Assembly (NCBI GenBank): GCA_944390715.1
Contig: CALXQS010000006.1
Span: forward strand, 1-64,000
Source: an uncultured Duodenibacillus sp.
GTDB lineage: Bacteria; Pseudomonadota; Gammaproteobacteria; Burkholderiales; Burkholderiaceae_F
Direction: 5' to 3'
Length of the DNA: 64,000 nt
Shown piece after piece: positions 52,449-63,717 of this stretch. A program made the translations under genes and the position numbers. Below the pieces are notes generated by a model. It was given only the letters and a program-made list of their open reading frames with translations. It ran no database searches and was not told the DNA's origin. How positions within the stretch are numbered: the stretch's first letter is position 1; every line of letters begins with the position of its first letter.

Positions 52449-53366
52449 TTATGCATTTGTGCTTTTCTTTTTGGACAGCTTTCCTTGAGCTGTCACGATG
52501 ACGACGGCGGCAAGCACAAAGCCGGCGCCGAAAATTTCTGCCTGAGAGATGTGCGTTTCAAGAAAGAACACAGACAGCAAATACGCGCTCAACGGTTCAG
52601 AGCAGATCAAAAGTCCGACGATCACAGGCGAAATCAGCCGCACAGCCAACAGATAGCACCAAAATGCCGCAACGGTGCCGATGGTGACCACAAACAAGAC
52701 CAAAAGCGAGGTCTTCATCGACCAATCATAGGATATCGTCCACGGCGGGCTGAAAAGCGAAGCGATCACCCCGCCAAAGAGCATCGCCCAGCCCATGACG
52801 ACGACAACCGGAGCTCTCATCAGCAGCGCTCGAGGCTGAATCGTGTATCCCGTCGTCGCAAAAGCCGAAGCCAGCCCCCAAGCAACGCCTCTGGCGTCAA
52901 AGCTCAGACTGGAGAAGTCTCCGTGCGTAACGATGAGCGCAACGCCCGTCATAGCCAGCACGAAGCAGACGACTTCCACCTTTGCCGGAACCTTTTTTTG
53001 CGCCACAGCCTGCCAGAAGGCCACCCAAAACGGTACGGTCATCAGGATAATTGCCGCCGTGCCTGCATTGACGTACAAAAGCGCCTGCATGAAGCAAAAC
53101 TGCCCGAGAAAGACAAAAAGGCCGGCGATCACCATGTCGAGCGCATTGCGCCGGGTGAGAAGCACGCCGATGGCCGAAGGACCGGCAGTGATCAGCAGAA
53201 AGAGACCTGCAAAAAGCAGCCTCAGCGTGACCAAATCAATGGGCATCATCCCATCGGGTTCTGAAAATATCACCTGCGAGCACACGCCCATGCCGCCCCA
53301 GCATACGCCGGCGCATAAGGAAAGCACGACTCCTTTGGAAAATGCAGAACCTGGAATTTGCAGCAT
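52449..53366 (-). CDS. DMT-superfamily (EamA) exporter
   Basis: Inner-membrane protein of 305 residues with about ten helices in two EamA repeats. The first repeat starts GVVLSLCAGVCWGGMGVCSQVI and the second VAWGLASAFATTGYTIQPRAL. Family members export amino acids or metabolites; the substrate is unknown. ATG 53366 has GGTGA at eight bases. Converges with the preceding ligase; RNase P RNA lies upstream on the same strand and ends about 100 bp before this start. Confidence 0.82.
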   Translation of the reverse strand: MLQIPGSAFSKGVVLSLCAGVCWGGMGVCSQVIFSEPDGMMPIDLVTLRLLFAGLFLLITAGPSAIGVLLTRRNALDMVIAGLFVFLGQFCFMQALLYVNAGTAAIILMTVPFWVAFWQAVAQKKVPAKVEVVCFVLAMTGVALIVTHGDFSSLSFDARGVAWGLASAFATTGYTIQPRALLMRAPVVVVMGWAMLFGGVIASLFSPPWTISYDWSMKTSLLVLFVVTIGTVAAFWCYLLAVRLISPVIVGLLICSEPLSAYLLSVFFLETHISQAEIFGAGFVLAAVVIVTAQGKLSKKKSTNA

Positions 53367-53467
53367 GGTTTGTTCACCCCATGACGCACACGCGGACAAA
53401 TGGAAAATGCGCGACTCGGACTGAGTTCATCTGCGCGCTCAATCACGTCGCAGGCACAAGAGAAGAT

Positions 53468-53797
53468 ATCACGCAGAAGGCTGCGCCTGTAAGCCGGATT
53501 ATGTTTCTGCAGAAAACATTCTGCAGACGACGATCATTCATCTAGGACGGCGCTCGCGCGACGCCTCAAGCTACCTACCCGCAGTCATCCTTCGGGCCGA
53601 AGTCTGGCGACTGCCTATTTGGTATTGCTCCCCGTAGAGATTGCCCGTTTCACCCGGACTAAACCGGCTCGTCTCTGTTGCTCTAATCCTCGCCTTGCGG
53701 CGGGCAGGCGTTACCTGCTACGGCGCCCTGCGGAGTCCGGACTTTCCTCGTCAGAACAAAGTCTGCCGCGATCGTCCGTCGCACCCGTCTGCGTGAA
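53468..53797 (-). ncRNA. rnpB: RNase P RNA (class A)
   Basis: Catalytic RNA that matures tRNA 5' ends. On the minus strand it holds the conserved core GAGGAAAGTCCGG, the GCAACAGAGA region, the GGGTGAAACGG stretch, AATACCAAATAGG, GGGTAGG and the 3' CCTAGATGAATGA ... AATCCGGCTTAC. The 5' CACGCAGAcGGGTGCG pairs with the 3' CGCAGCCttCTGCGTG to form stem P1, which fixes the ends at about 53797 and 53468. GGACGATC and GATCGTC form P2. It is transcribed toward the DMT gene. Confidence 0.96.
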
Positions 53798-53803
53798 CGG
53801 CAG

Positions 53804-53832
53804 ACTTTACGCGCAAAGCCGCCGCGACGCAA
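53804..53832 (-). promoter_or_regulatory. Promoter of rnpB
   Basis: On the minus strand TTGCGT (53832-53827) and TAAAGT (53809-53804) are spaced by exactly 17 bp. The start falls seven bases after the -10, at about 53797, coinciding with the 5' end predicted from stem P1. Confidence 0.55.
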
Positions 53833-53962
53833 GAGAACAAGTCAGCGAGCACTCGACTTCTTAAGCAAAAACAACAGTTGCACGTGATAAATTTGCATGT
53901 TTGCGCATAAAAGAGATTTGCGCTTTTTGCTATGGACTTACATCAGAGAAGGATTTTTAAAA

Positions 53963-55240
53963 ATGGGCATCAATGAATCGCTTTTTGAACGTGCACAAAA
54001 AACCATTCCGGGCGGCGTCAACTCCCCGGTGCGCGCTTTTAAGAGTGTCGGCGGTGCGCCCCGCTTCATTGAACGCGCCAAAGGCGCCTACATGTGGGAT
54101 GCAGAAGGCAAGCGGTTCATCGACTACATCGGCAGCTGGGGGCCGATGATTCTCGGCCACAACCATCCGGCCGTCATTGAGGCCGTGCATCAGGCCGTTG
54201 ACAACGGCTTGTCGTTTGGCGCGGTCACCGAGGGCGAAATCGCCATTGCCGAGGAAGTCGTCAAGATCATGCCCAACATCGATGAAGTGCGTCTGGTGAG
54301 TTCCGGCACCGAAGCCGGCATGAGCGCCATTCGTCTTGCACGCGGCTTTACCGGCAGAAACAAGATCATCAAATTTGAAGGCTGCTATCACGGCCACTCC
54401 GACAGCCTGCTTGTGAAGGCGGGCTCCGGCATGCTCACCTTCGGCAATCCCTCTTCGGCCGGCGTTCCTGCAGGCACCACTGAGCACACGCTGGTGCTCG
54501 AGTACAACAACCCTCAGGCTCTGGTCGATGCTTTCAAACAGTGGGGCGAGGACATTGCCTGCGTCATCGTTGAAGCCGTTGCCGGCAACATGAACATGGT
54601 GCCCGCTACGCAGGAATTCATGGACACGATGCGCGCTCTTTGCACCAAGCACGGCGCTCTTCTCATCGTCGACGAAGTGATGACCGGCTTTCGCGTGGCG
54701 CTGCACGGCGCACAGTCCCTCTACAACGTCGTGCCCGACATCACGATGCTCGGCAAAGTCATCGGCGGCGGCATGCCTGTGGCCGCCTTCGGCGGCCGCC
54801 GCGACGTCATGCAGAAGATCGCACCGCTGGGCCCCGTCTATCAGGCAGGTACTCTTTCGGGCAATCCGGTTGCTGTCGCCTGCGGTCTTGCCACGCTCAA
54901 GGAAATCCAAAAACCGGGCTTCTACGAAGCGCTCTCGGCCAAAACCTCGCGCCTGGTGAGCGGTCTTCAGGCCGCGGCGCAGGACGCCGACGTGGACTTC
55001 TGCGCCCGCAGTCTCGGGGGCATGATGGGGCTTTTCTTCCTCAAGAGCCTGCCCAACGGCTTCAACGACGTCATGAAGGCCGATCCGGCCGTCTTTGCCC
55101 GGTTCTTCAACGGCATGCTCGAGCGCGGCGTCTATCTGGCGCCCTCCATCTTCGAAGCCGGCTTTGTATCTGCCGCGCACAGCGACGAAGATATTGAGCA
55201 GACGATTGCAGCTGCACGCGAATCGTTTGCGCTCATCTAA
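53963..55240 (+). CDS. hemL: Glutamate-1-semialdehyde 2,1-aminomutase
   Basis: PLP enzyme making 5-aminolevulinate for haem by the C5 pathway. The 425-residue protein has the N-terminal [31 protein letters not shown], the CYHGHSD loop, [11 protein letters not shown] and PLP lysine K265 in MLGKVIGGG. The length fits HemL. AAGGA precedes the ATG at 53963; a longer N-terminus from an upstream start is not family-like. dsbD follows 12 bp later on the same strand, so the genes are probably co-transcribed. Haem supply would suit the cytochrome genes in this window. Confidence 0.97.
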   Translation: MGINESLFERAQKTIPGGVNSPVRAFKSVGGAPRFIERAKGAYMWDAEGKRFIDYIGSWGPMILGHNHPAVIEAVHQAVDNGLSFGAVTEGEIAIAEEVVKIMPNIDEVRLVSSGTEAGMSAIRLARGFTGRNKIIKFEGCYHGHSDSLLVKAGSGMLTFGNPSSAGVPAGTTEHTLVLEYNNPQALVDAFKQWGEDIACVIVEAVAGNMNMVPATQEFMDTMRALCTKHGALLIVDEVMTGFRVALHGAQSLYNVVPDITMLGKVIGGGMPVAAFGGRRDVMQKIAPLGPVYQAGTLSGNPVAVACGLATLKEIQKPGFYEALSAKTSRLVSGLQAAAQDADVDFCARSLGGMMGLFFLKSLPNGFNDVMKADPAVFARFFNGMLERGVYLAPSIFEAGFVSAAHSDEDIEQTIAAARESFALI

Positions 55241-55252
55241 CCCGGACACACC

Positions 55253-57466
55253 ATGCGTTTGACTCATTTGCTGACAACTGCGCTTTGCACGGCTGCCGCC
55301 TTCAGCGGCGCCGCGCTGGCCGCCCCGGGCGACTTTGCCAAGGCCGCTGCCGGTCAAGGGGCTCCTTTTGCCGCAGGCGCTCCCAAGACCGTCACGGTTG
55401 ATATTGTTGCCAACCGCACGGCAGGCACGCCGCGCTCGGACTATGAGATCGGCATCAGGCTGCGTCATGAGCCGGGCTGGCATACGTACTGGCGCTTTGC
55501 CGGCGACACAGGCTACTCGCCTTCGGTCGTCTGGAACCTGCCCCGACGCTGGAGCGCCGAGCCTTTGGGCTGGCCGATTCCTCAAAAGCACAAGACGGGA
55601 ACGCTCACCAACTTCATCTATTCGGGCGAAGTGCTCTTGCCCTACAAGCTTGACATCCCCTGGGGCACAGCTTACGGGACCTCGGCCACGGTCAAGGCCA
55701 AAGTCGAGTGGCTTGCCTGCAAGGACGTCTGCATTCCGGGCGAGGCTGAAGTGAGTCTGCGCGTGCCCGTTGAAGTTGCAAGCAAGCCTTCAGCTGAGGC
55801 GCCGCTTTTTGATGCCGCGCATCAACGCATCCCTGAAAAGGTCATCTCCGAACACATCTCAGCCGTCATCGAAGAAGACCGCATCCGCATCGATCTGCAG
55901 CCTTTGGCGGGCAGAGTCGACAAGAGCCTCGAGTTTTTTCCGCTTGAGGCCGGGCTCATCGACTTCAAGCAGCTCGACCGCAAGCACGCGGCAGAAAAAG
56001 AAGGCGTCACGTCGCTTTACCTCAAAGCGCACGCCAACTACATGAAAGAAGCCAAAAACGGCACCCTGAAGCCCTTAACGGGCATTCTCGTTGCCGACGG
56101 CGGCCCCGGCAAGGGCGGATGGGCTATTGAAACAACGCTCACGCCGGCAGCCGGCACCGTCACGCTGCCGTGGAACACGACTGAGCCCGAGGCAGTCCCT
56201 GCGCATACAACAACCGTCACGGACCTGTCGGGAAGCGAGAAGCTCACCCAGGCAACGGCGCTTGGCTTTGCCTTTTTGGGCGGCCTGATTCTCAATCTGA
56301 TGCCCTGCGTTTTTCCCGTCCTGAGTCTAAAGATTCTGCATCTTGTCGACGGATCTCGCCGCAAGGGATCGCTTGCGATGCACGGCCTTACCTTTACGGC
56401 AGGCGTCATGCTGAGCATGATCGCCCTGGCGGGACTTCTTATTGCGCTTCGCAGCGCTGGATGGGCCATTGGATGGGGCTTTCAGCTGCAAACCCCCTGG
56501 GTAGTGGCCGTGCTGGCGCTGCTTTTCTTTACGCTAGCGCTGAACCTTTTCGGACTCTTTGAATTCACGGCCGCCTCGCACCTCGCCGACAGCCGTGCCG
56601 TCAAAAAACTTCCTGCCACTGGTCCTGCCGGGAGCTTTTTCTCCGGCGTTTTGGCTGTAATCGTTGCCAGCCCCTGCACTGCTCCCTTCATGGGCGCGGC
56701 ACTGGGCTACGCCGTGCTTCAGTCCAACCTGCAAAGCACGCTCATTTTCGCCGCCCTGGGTCTGGGCATGGCTCTGCCTTGGCTGATCCTGACGCTCGTG
56801 CCGGTTTGGGTAAAGCTGCTGCCCAAACCCGGTCCCTGGATGGTGACCTTCAAGCGTCTCATGGCCATTCCCATGGCCGCAGCTGCTTTGTGGCTGCTTT
56901 GGGTGCTTTCGCGTCAGGTCACAATTTACGGCTTGCTCACCGTTTTGCTTGCAACAGGATCGGCCGCTACCCTTTTGTGGTCCATCGGAAGAGAACAGTA
57001 CGGCCGCGGCCGCTCGCAGGTGCTCAAGCTCATCAGCGGCATCGTGACCCTTGCCTGCGTCGGACTTGTTGCCATCGGCACGTTCGACCGGCCAAGTGCG
57101 GCCGCCGGCAACGGAAATTGGCAGCCATGGAGCGAGGAAGCCGTCGCTGCGGCAGCCGCCGAAGGCAAGCCTGTCGTGGTCGACTTCACCGCAGCCTGGT
57201 GCGTCACCTGCCAGTTCAACAAGGCAGCGGCACTGCGCACCGAAGCCGCCGAAGCCGAGCTTTCTCGTCTGGGCTACGTACGGCTTGAGGCGGACTGGAC
57301 CAACAGAGATGCTCGCATCACCGAAGTGCTCAATCGCTTCGGACGCACCGGCGTGCCGCTCTACCTGCTCTACTCGGCTCAAGGCGACACCACGGTGCTG
57401 CCTGAGCTCTTGTCTGAATCAAGCTTCATCGAGGCGCTGCGCAAAAACGCTCAGCGTGCGGAGTAG
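55253..57466 (+). CDS. DsbD/ScsB-family protein-disulfide reductase
   Basis: Carries electrons from cytosolic thioredoxin to the periplasm to reduce DsbC-type partners. The 737-residue precursor has a signal peptide (MRLTHLLTTALCTAAAFSGAALA), a periplasmic N-terminal domain with the pair WLACKDVC (about residues 155-162), about eight central membrane helices with the cysteine pair in LNLMPCVFPVLSLK and VASPCTAPFMGAAL, and a C-terminal thioredoxin domain with WCVTC at 649-653. The N-terminal half is like ScsB rather than E. coli DsbD. It follows hemL closely. Confidence 0.9.
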   Translation: MRLTHLLTTALCTAAAFSGAALAAPGDFAKAAAGQGAPFAAGAPKTVTVDIVANRTAGTPRSDYEIGIRLRHEPGWHTYWRFAGDTGYSPSVVWNLPRRWSAEPLGWPIPQKHKTGTLTNFIYSGEVLLPYKLDIPWGTAYGTSATVKAKVEWLACKDVCIPGEAEVSLRVPVEVASKPSAEAPLFDAAHQRIPEKVISEHISAVIEEDRIRIDLQPLAGRVDKSLEFFPLEAGLIDFKQLDRKHAAEKEGVTSLYLKAHANYMKEAKNGTLKPLTGILVADGGPGKGGWAIETTLTPAAGTVTLPWNTTEPEAVPAHTTTVTDLSGSEKLTQATALGFAFLGGLILNLMPCVFPVLSLKILHLVDGSRRKGSLAMHGLTFTAGVMLSMIALAGLLIALRSAGWAIGWGFQLQTPWVVAVLALLFFTLALNLFGLFEFTAASHLADSRAVKKLPATGPAGSFFSGVLAVIVASPCTAPFMGAALGYAVLQSNLQSTLIFAALGLGMALPWLILTLVPVWVKLLPKPGPWMVTFKRLMAIPMAAAALWLLWVLSRQVTIYGLLTVLLATGSAATLLWSIGREQYGRGRSQVLKLISGIVTLACVGLVAIGTFDRPSAAAGNGNWQPWSEEAVAAAAAEGKPVVVDFTAAWCVTCQFNKAAALRTEAAEAELSRLGYVRLEADWTNRDARITEVLNRFGRTGVPLYLLYSAQGDTTVLPELLSESSFIEALRKNAQRAE

Positions 57467-57490
57467 TTCTGCGCGCCCGGCACACATGCT

Positions 57491-57524
57491 AAAGGAAGGA
57501 ACCTGCAGAGGTTCCTTCCTTTTT
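57491..57524. terminator. Terminator after the dsbD-like gene
   Basis: AAAGGAAGGAACC (57491-57503) pairs perfectly with GGTTCCTTCCTTT (57510-57522), followed by TT. The convergent DMT gene also ends nearby. No gene is seen in 57525-57736. Confidence 0.9.
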
Positions 57525-57736
57525 GTCATGCATTGCACGGCCAACCCGATGGTTTGCCGCAGATCAGCGCCGGCAAAGACCGCAGCACTTTCATCTGATC
57601 AAATGTCTGTCGCGGATTTTGGTTCTTGAGGCTTATGCACTCGGGATGGGAACCCAGTTTCGGCAGCAGTCAAGCCGGCTCAATGCTTTACGCCTGCGGC
57701 AATCACTCCGATCAAAGAGAACCTTTTGCCAATCGC

Positions 57737-58624
57737 CTAGCGTGCCGCCTGCTGCGAGCGCTCTGCTGCCTCCATCTTCTTGGTAGTGACGGCTGCCGTC
57801 ACGCCCGAGGCAAGAATCAGGCTCATGCCGATCAGTGAAGCCGCCTCGACGGCATCGTCAAAAAGCAAAATGCCCATCACGGCCGAAAAGGGAATGGCTG
57901 AAAAGCCCAGACACGAAGACAAAAGCATGTTTCCGTAGGCATATGAGCGCGTCGTGCAGATCTGTCCGAGCGTTGCAAAAAGCCCCATAGCCAGAATGCC
58001 GCCCAAAGCCTTCGAGTCAAGCGCATGAAAGCCGCCCGTGAACATAGTGCCGACTGCAGCAAAGACGATGCCCAAAACAGAAAAATAAAAAACAATGCGC
58101 CAGCTGGGCTCCTTGAGCTGCCCCATCTGCTTCATCTGCCAGTAGGTTGCCAAATCGATGAGTGAAACCCCGAGGCAGACCAATGCCGGAATGAATTCAT
58201 CGTTGTTGAAATTGGGCTTGAGCATGCAGATGATGCCGACAAAGCCCACAAGAATGCTCGCCGTCATCAGCCAGGGAGCTCGGGTGGACTTCAGCCGCGC
58301 AAGAATGATGAAATTGAGCGCCATGAAAAGCGGCGTCGTGTAAATGAGCGTCATGCAGGTGCCGAACTGCATGCGTCCCAGAGCGTAAAACCAAGGCACG
58401 ATCGAGAGCACCCCTAAAAACGAGCGCACCACATGCATGCCGAAGTGCTTTGTCTTGAGCGTCTGCCCGCGCGTAAAAACAAAAAAAGCAATAAAAAGAG
58501 CGCCAAAAACCGAGCGATAAAACACAAGCTCAAACGATCCCAGATCGGCCGCACATACCTTCACAAAAGCCGCCATGATGGAAAAGCAGGCCGCAGCGGC
58601 AATCGCCCAAAATGACTGCATCAT
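57737..58624 (-). CDS. DMT-superfamily (EamA) transporter
   Basis: Inner-membrane protein of 295 residues with about ten helices. The first repeat carries FELVFYRSVFGALFIAFFVF and the second VCLGVSLIDLATYWQMKQM, typical of EamA drug/metabolite transporters. Substrate unknown. The start codon overlaps the stop of dacB by four bases (ATGA), so it is translationally coupled to dacB. Confidence 0.82.
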   Translation of the reverse strand: MMQSFWAIAAAACFSIMAAFVKVCAADLGSFELVFYRSVFGALFIAFFVFTRGQTLKTKHFGMHVVRSFLGVLSIVPWFYALGRMQFGTCMTLIYTTPLFMALNFIILARLKSTRAPWLMTASILVGFVGIICMLKPNFNNDEFIPALVCLGVSLIDLATYWQMKQMGQLKEPSWRIVFYFSVLGIVFAAVGTMFTGGFHALDSKALGGILAMGLFATLGQICTTRSYAYGNMLLSSCLGFSAIPFSAVMGILLFDDAVEAASLIGMSLILASGVTAAVTTKKMEAAERSQQAAR

Positions 58625-60141
58625 GAAAGTGCGCCTCTTTGTTTGTCAGCATTTTTGACGCCCCTCTCGGCACGCAGCGCTGCGGCCTCTTTCGAGAGCA
58701 TCGCTTGCGCTCGTCCTGAGGCACACCACTCAAGAACGGCATCGGTGAAGGCATTTTCACGGCCATTGAATTTGGCGCTGTTGAGCATGACGACCACGCT
58801 CCAGCGTCTGCCCTCGTCGTCAAGCACGTAGCCTGCTGCCGAACGCACATTTGACAGCAACCCTGTCTTGATATGGCCCACGCCCTTTTTCAGCGGCCGC
58901 TTGCGCATCGTTCCATCTTCGCCCGTGACCGGAAGACTCGACATGAACTCCGGCATGACGGCGCTGCGCCAGCCGTAATTCAAAAGTCGGCCGAGCGACT
59001 CGGCGCTTGCCCGCGTCTTTCTCGAAAGTCCTGAACCATTGTCAACCGATATCGTTGCGGCCTGCACGCCTGCGCGCTGCTCAAGCCACGTCTGAAGCAC
59101 TTTACGGCTGCGGTTGAGCGCCGCAGGCTTTTGCAGGCCGTCTGCGTCAGCAAAGGAAAGTGCGAGAAAGATTTGCCTTGCCATGGGATTGTTGGAAAAT
59201 TTATTGGTCCAGTTCACCATCAGCGGCAACGGTTCAGAGGTTTCGCTCAGCAATGTCTGGGCCTTCTGCGGCACATTTCCAGAAACCGCACGACCGTTCC
59301 AAGCAATTGAGGCCTCGCTGAGAACATGCTTGAAGACGCGCGTGAAATACTCGTTTCGTTCCCAAAAAGAAACGTGCAGCGCTCGTTCGCCGCAAGCTTC
59401 GGGATAGCGGCCCAAAAAGCGAAGCCGCGCGGGATTTGAAAAATCAACCCTGATCTGTTCGCGCCAGGCGCCGCAAGGACCGGACTTCATGGCGATGCGG
59501 GCGGGAAAGGATACGCCCTGCATCTGCGGAATGGCCGCAACTCTCGCCCATTTTCCATTGGACTCCGGCGTAAAGGTCAGCGATACGGCCGAAAGGTTGA
59601 TCATCGCCGCATCGGGACCGACGTTGTAGGTGCGCCAGGCCGCTCCGTCAAATGCTCCGGGTTCTTCTGCCGGCACATCGAACATGCTGCGGTCAATGAC
59701 AATATTGCCGTCAATCTTTCTCACGCCCAAACTCTTTAGCCGCTGCACCGTCACCCAAAGACGCTCAATCATGTAGTGAGGATCACCGCCGCCGCGCACC
59801 CCCAGGCCCTTGAGCGTACCTGTTTTGTGCTCAAAGCTTCTGGCCGTGAAGTCCGTTTTCCAGACAAAGCCGGGCCCGAGCAGATCCAAAGCCGCCAGCG
59901 TCGTCACCGTCTTGATGATGCTGGCGGGCTGCATGGATTTTTTCTCGTTGAAGGCAAGCACAGGCCGATCGCTGCCGGCAGGCGACACCCATACCGCAGC
60001 CGCAGACTCGGGCAAACCCGCACGCATCAAAGCCGCTCTCAGTTCTTCTGGAAGCTCTCCGGTCAGAGCAAAGGCACAGCTTGCAGCAACAGAAAAAATT
60101 ACTGCAATGCATTGTTTTATAAGGAGTTTTCTCTTTTGCAC
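58621..60141 (-). CDS. dacB: D-alanyl-D-alanine carboxypeptidase/endopeptidase (PBP4 type)
   Basis: Periplasmic penicillin-binding protein trimming or cutting peptidoglycan cross-links. The 506-residue precursor has a signal peptide, then the catalytic SxxK serine in PASIIKTVTTLAAL, SxN as SVDNGSGLSR and KTG in HIKTGLLSNVRS, in the order of PBP4 (DacB). The large insertion between SxxK and SxN is typical. The only in-frame start at the N-terminus is GTG at 60141. It precedes the DMT gene. Confidence 0.92.
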   Translation of the reverse strand: MQKRKLLIKQCIAVIFSVAASCAFALTGELPEELRAALMRAGLPESAAAVWVSPAGSDRPVLAFNEKKSMQPASIIKTVTTLAALDLLGPGFVWKTDFTARSFEHKTGTLKGLGVRGGGDPHYMIERLWVTVQRLKSLGVRKIDGNIVIDRSMFDVPAEEPGAFDGAAWRTYNVGPDAAMINLSAVSLTFTPESNGKWARVAAIPQMQGVSFPARIAMKSGPCGAWREQIRVDFSNPARLRFLGRYPEACGERALHVSFWERNEYFTRVFKHVLSEASIAWNGRAVSGNVPQKAQTLLSETSEPLPLMVNWTNKFSNNPMARQIFLALSFADADGLQKPAALNRSRKVLQTWLEQRAGVQAATISVDNGSGLSRKTRASAESLGRLLNYGWRSAVMPEFMSSLPVTGEDGTMRKRPLKKGVGHIKTGLLSNVRSAAGYVLDDEGRRWSVVVMLNSAKFNGRENAFTDAVLEWCASGRAQAMLSKEAAALRAERGVKNADKQRGALS

Positions 60142-60195
60142 GATGGCGACGTAAAAAGAGTTTGTAAAAATTTTTGATTAGTTTAGCGATCAGGG

Positions 60196-60223
60196 CTTGA
60201 AATTTGAAAGGGCAACCCCATAT
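60196..60223 (+). promoter_or_regulatory. Sigma-32 (RpoH) promoter of groESL
   Basis: CTTGAAA (60196-60202), 13 bp and CCCCATAT (60216-60223): matches the E. coli sigma-32 consensus at the -35 and -10 elements. No CIRCE (HrcA) element is present. Confidence 0.9.
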
Positions 60224-60353
60224 TACGTTTTGTCGGCACCGTCACGAGCGTTGTCTTGTTCGGTGCAGTGATTTTTTCTCATGATGCCGGCGCGAAGTGC
60301 ATGCTGACGGCCGGCAGCAAAACATTATTTAGAAACTGTTTGGAGTTTGAAAA

Positions 60354-60641
60354 ATGCAGATTCGTCCGTTGCATGACCGCGTGATTGTCAAGCGTCTCGA
60401 AGCCGAGCGCACCACCGCCAGCGGCATCGTTCTTCCTGATACGGCCGGCGAAAAGCCCGATCAGGGCGAAGTGATTGCCGTCGGTCCGGGCAAGCGCGAC
60501 GATGCCGGCAAGCTCATCCCGATGGATGTCAAGGTCGGCGACCGCGTTCTCTTCGGCAAGTATTCCGGCCAGACCGTCAAGGTCGACGGGGAGGAATTCC
60601 TCGTGATGCGCGAAGAAGACATCATGGGCGTGGTTGCCTAA
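60354..60641 (+). CDS. groES: Co-chaperonin GroES
   Basis: Forms the lid of the GroEL folding chamber. The 95-residue protein starts [35 protein letters not shown], contains the mobile loop, the [31 protein letters not shown] core and ends EEDIMGVVA. groEL follows after 67 bp; a heat-shock promoter lies 130-158 bp upstream. Confidence 0.98.
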   Translation: MQIRPLHDRVIVKRLEAERTTASGIVLPDTAGEKPDQGEVIAVGPGKRDDAGKLIPMDVKVGDRVLFGKYSGQTVKVDGEEFLVMREEDIMGVVA

Positions 60642-60687
60642 TAGGTTTGAACCGCCTGATACGTCAACAACGAATTTATCGATCTAA

Positions 60688-62343
<1,656 letters not shown>

Positions 62344-62397
62344 TCGGCCTCTGATGCTTCAAACTGCGGGCGCTCAATCCGCCCGCACAAAACACTG

Positions 62398-62434
62398 CGG
62401 CTCAGTCAACCCACACGGGGACTGAGCCGTTTTC
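62398..62434 (+). terminator. Terminator after groEL
   Basis: CGGCTCAGT (62398-62406) pairs with ACTGAGCCG (62421-62429), followed by TTTT. A second hairpin TGCGGGC / GCCCGCA lies at 62365-62387. Confidence 0.85.
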
Positions 62435-62451
62435 TTAGCGCTGTCGACGCA

Positions 62452-63708
62452 TCAGTCCGCCAAGGAAGACTCTCGCGGCTCCATCACGTAGAGCCTGTCG
62501 TTTTCACGCACCTTGCAGGAAAGTCCGATCGTAATGTCGTCGCCCTTGGCGCAGGCATCCACTTTCTGGTCATCCTTCATGATGCTCTCGGCAACAAACT
62601 CAACAGCCCCTGTCGTCGGGCCAGTGACGAGCAGCCGAGCGCCCTTTTTAAAGCCTTCGGCCTGAATCAGAAACTGCGCAGCCTGTGCACGGCCAAAGTA
62701 CTTCAAGCACTTTCCGACAAAGCGCTTTTTGAGTTTTGCCTGCGAACCGTAGCCGCCGGATAGTTCCACAGTGGACGCCCCAAGATAGTAGCCGTCCCAA
62801 AATCCTCGGTTGAACACCTCGGCAAGCCGCCTGTCCCAGTCGGCAACGCGCTCAGCGCTGAAGCTTGCGTCGGCAATCGAGCAAAGCGCTTCGTTGTAGC
62901 AAGAAACCACCGCATGCACATATTCCGGCCCCCGGGCACGGCCTTCGATCTTGAAAACCGATACGCCCGCAGCGACCATCTTGTCGAGAAAGCCGATCGT
63001 CTTTAGATCCTTGGGACTAAGCAGATAGCCGTTGTCGAGCTCTAGTTCGATGTCGCGTTCGGCATCCTTGATGACGTACGATCTGCGGCACGTCTGCAGG
63101 CAGGCGCCCCGATTAGCGCTCTTGCCTCTGGTGTGCAGGCTCATGTAGCACTTGCCGCTCACCGCCATGCACAGAGCCCCATGGCAGAACATCTCCAGCC
63201 TGATGGGAGCTCCTGATGGACCGCAAATGTTTTCGGCTTTGACGGCTTGGGCAATATGCGCAACCTGCTCAAGGGTGAGCTCGCGGGCAAGCACGGCCAC
63301 ATCAGCCCATTGGGCATAAAAGCGAAGCGCCTCTACATTGGCAATGTTGAGCTGCGTTGACAGATGCACTTCAATGCCGGCACGGCGACAGGCTTCAATC
63401 ACGGCAACATCTGATGCGATGACGGCATCAATGCCCGCCTGCGCAGCACTTTGAACAATGTCATGCATGCTGCGCATGTCCTCATCAAAAATCACCGTAT
63501 TGACCGTCAGATAGGACTTCACGCCGGCCGCGCGGCAAATGTCAGCGATCTGTGCAAGATCATTCACCGAAAAAGCGCTTGAAGCCAAAGCGCGCATATT
63601 GAGTTCTCCGACGCCGAAATAGACGGCGTCGGCCTTGGCATCTATGGCGGCGGCAAGCGCCTCGCGCGAGCCCGCAGGCGCCATCAGTTCGAAATCGCTT
63701 CGCTGCAT
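62452..63708 (-). CDS. U32 peptidase-family protein (TrhP/YegQ-like)
   Basis: The 418-residue protein starts ELMAPAGSREALAAAIDAKADAVYFGVGELNMRA, the first strand of the U32 barrel. It carries the U32 signature EMFCHGALCMAVSGKCYMS with further cysteines GACLQTC that bind an iron-sulfur cluster in characterised relatives. YegQ/TrhP members hydroxylate uridine-34 of tRNA using prephenate; others are called collagenase-like peptidases. A tRNA or rRNA modification role is the most likely. The stop of the next gene upstream lies nine bases away. Confidence 0.85.
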   Translation of the reverse strand: MQRSDFELMAPAGSREALAAAIDAKADAVYFGVGELNMRALASSAFSVNDLAQIADICRAAGVKSYLTVNTVIFDEDMRSMHDIVQSAAQAGIDAVIASDVAVIEACRRAGIEVHLSTQLNIANVEALRFYAQWADVAVLARELTLEQVAHIAQAVKAENICGPSGAPIRLEMFCHGALCMAVSGKCYMSLHTRGKSANRGACLQTCRRSYVIKDAERDIELELDNGYLLSPKDLKTIGFLDKMVAAGVSVFKIEGRARGPEYVHAVVSCYNEALCSIADASFSAERVADWDRRLAEVFNRGFWDGYYLGASTVELSGGYGSQAKLKKRFVGKCLKYFGRAQAAQFLIQAEGFKKGARLLVTGPTTGAVEFVAESIMKDDQKVDACAKGDDITIGLSCKVRENDRLYVMEPRESSLAD

Positions 63709-63717
63709 GATGTTTTG

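Noticed and set aside
57525-57736. Possible riboswitch between the dsbD-like and DMT genes
   Set aside because: Some GGGAACC-like bases were seen but no consistent conserved core of any riboswitch class I know and no downstream plus-strand gene.
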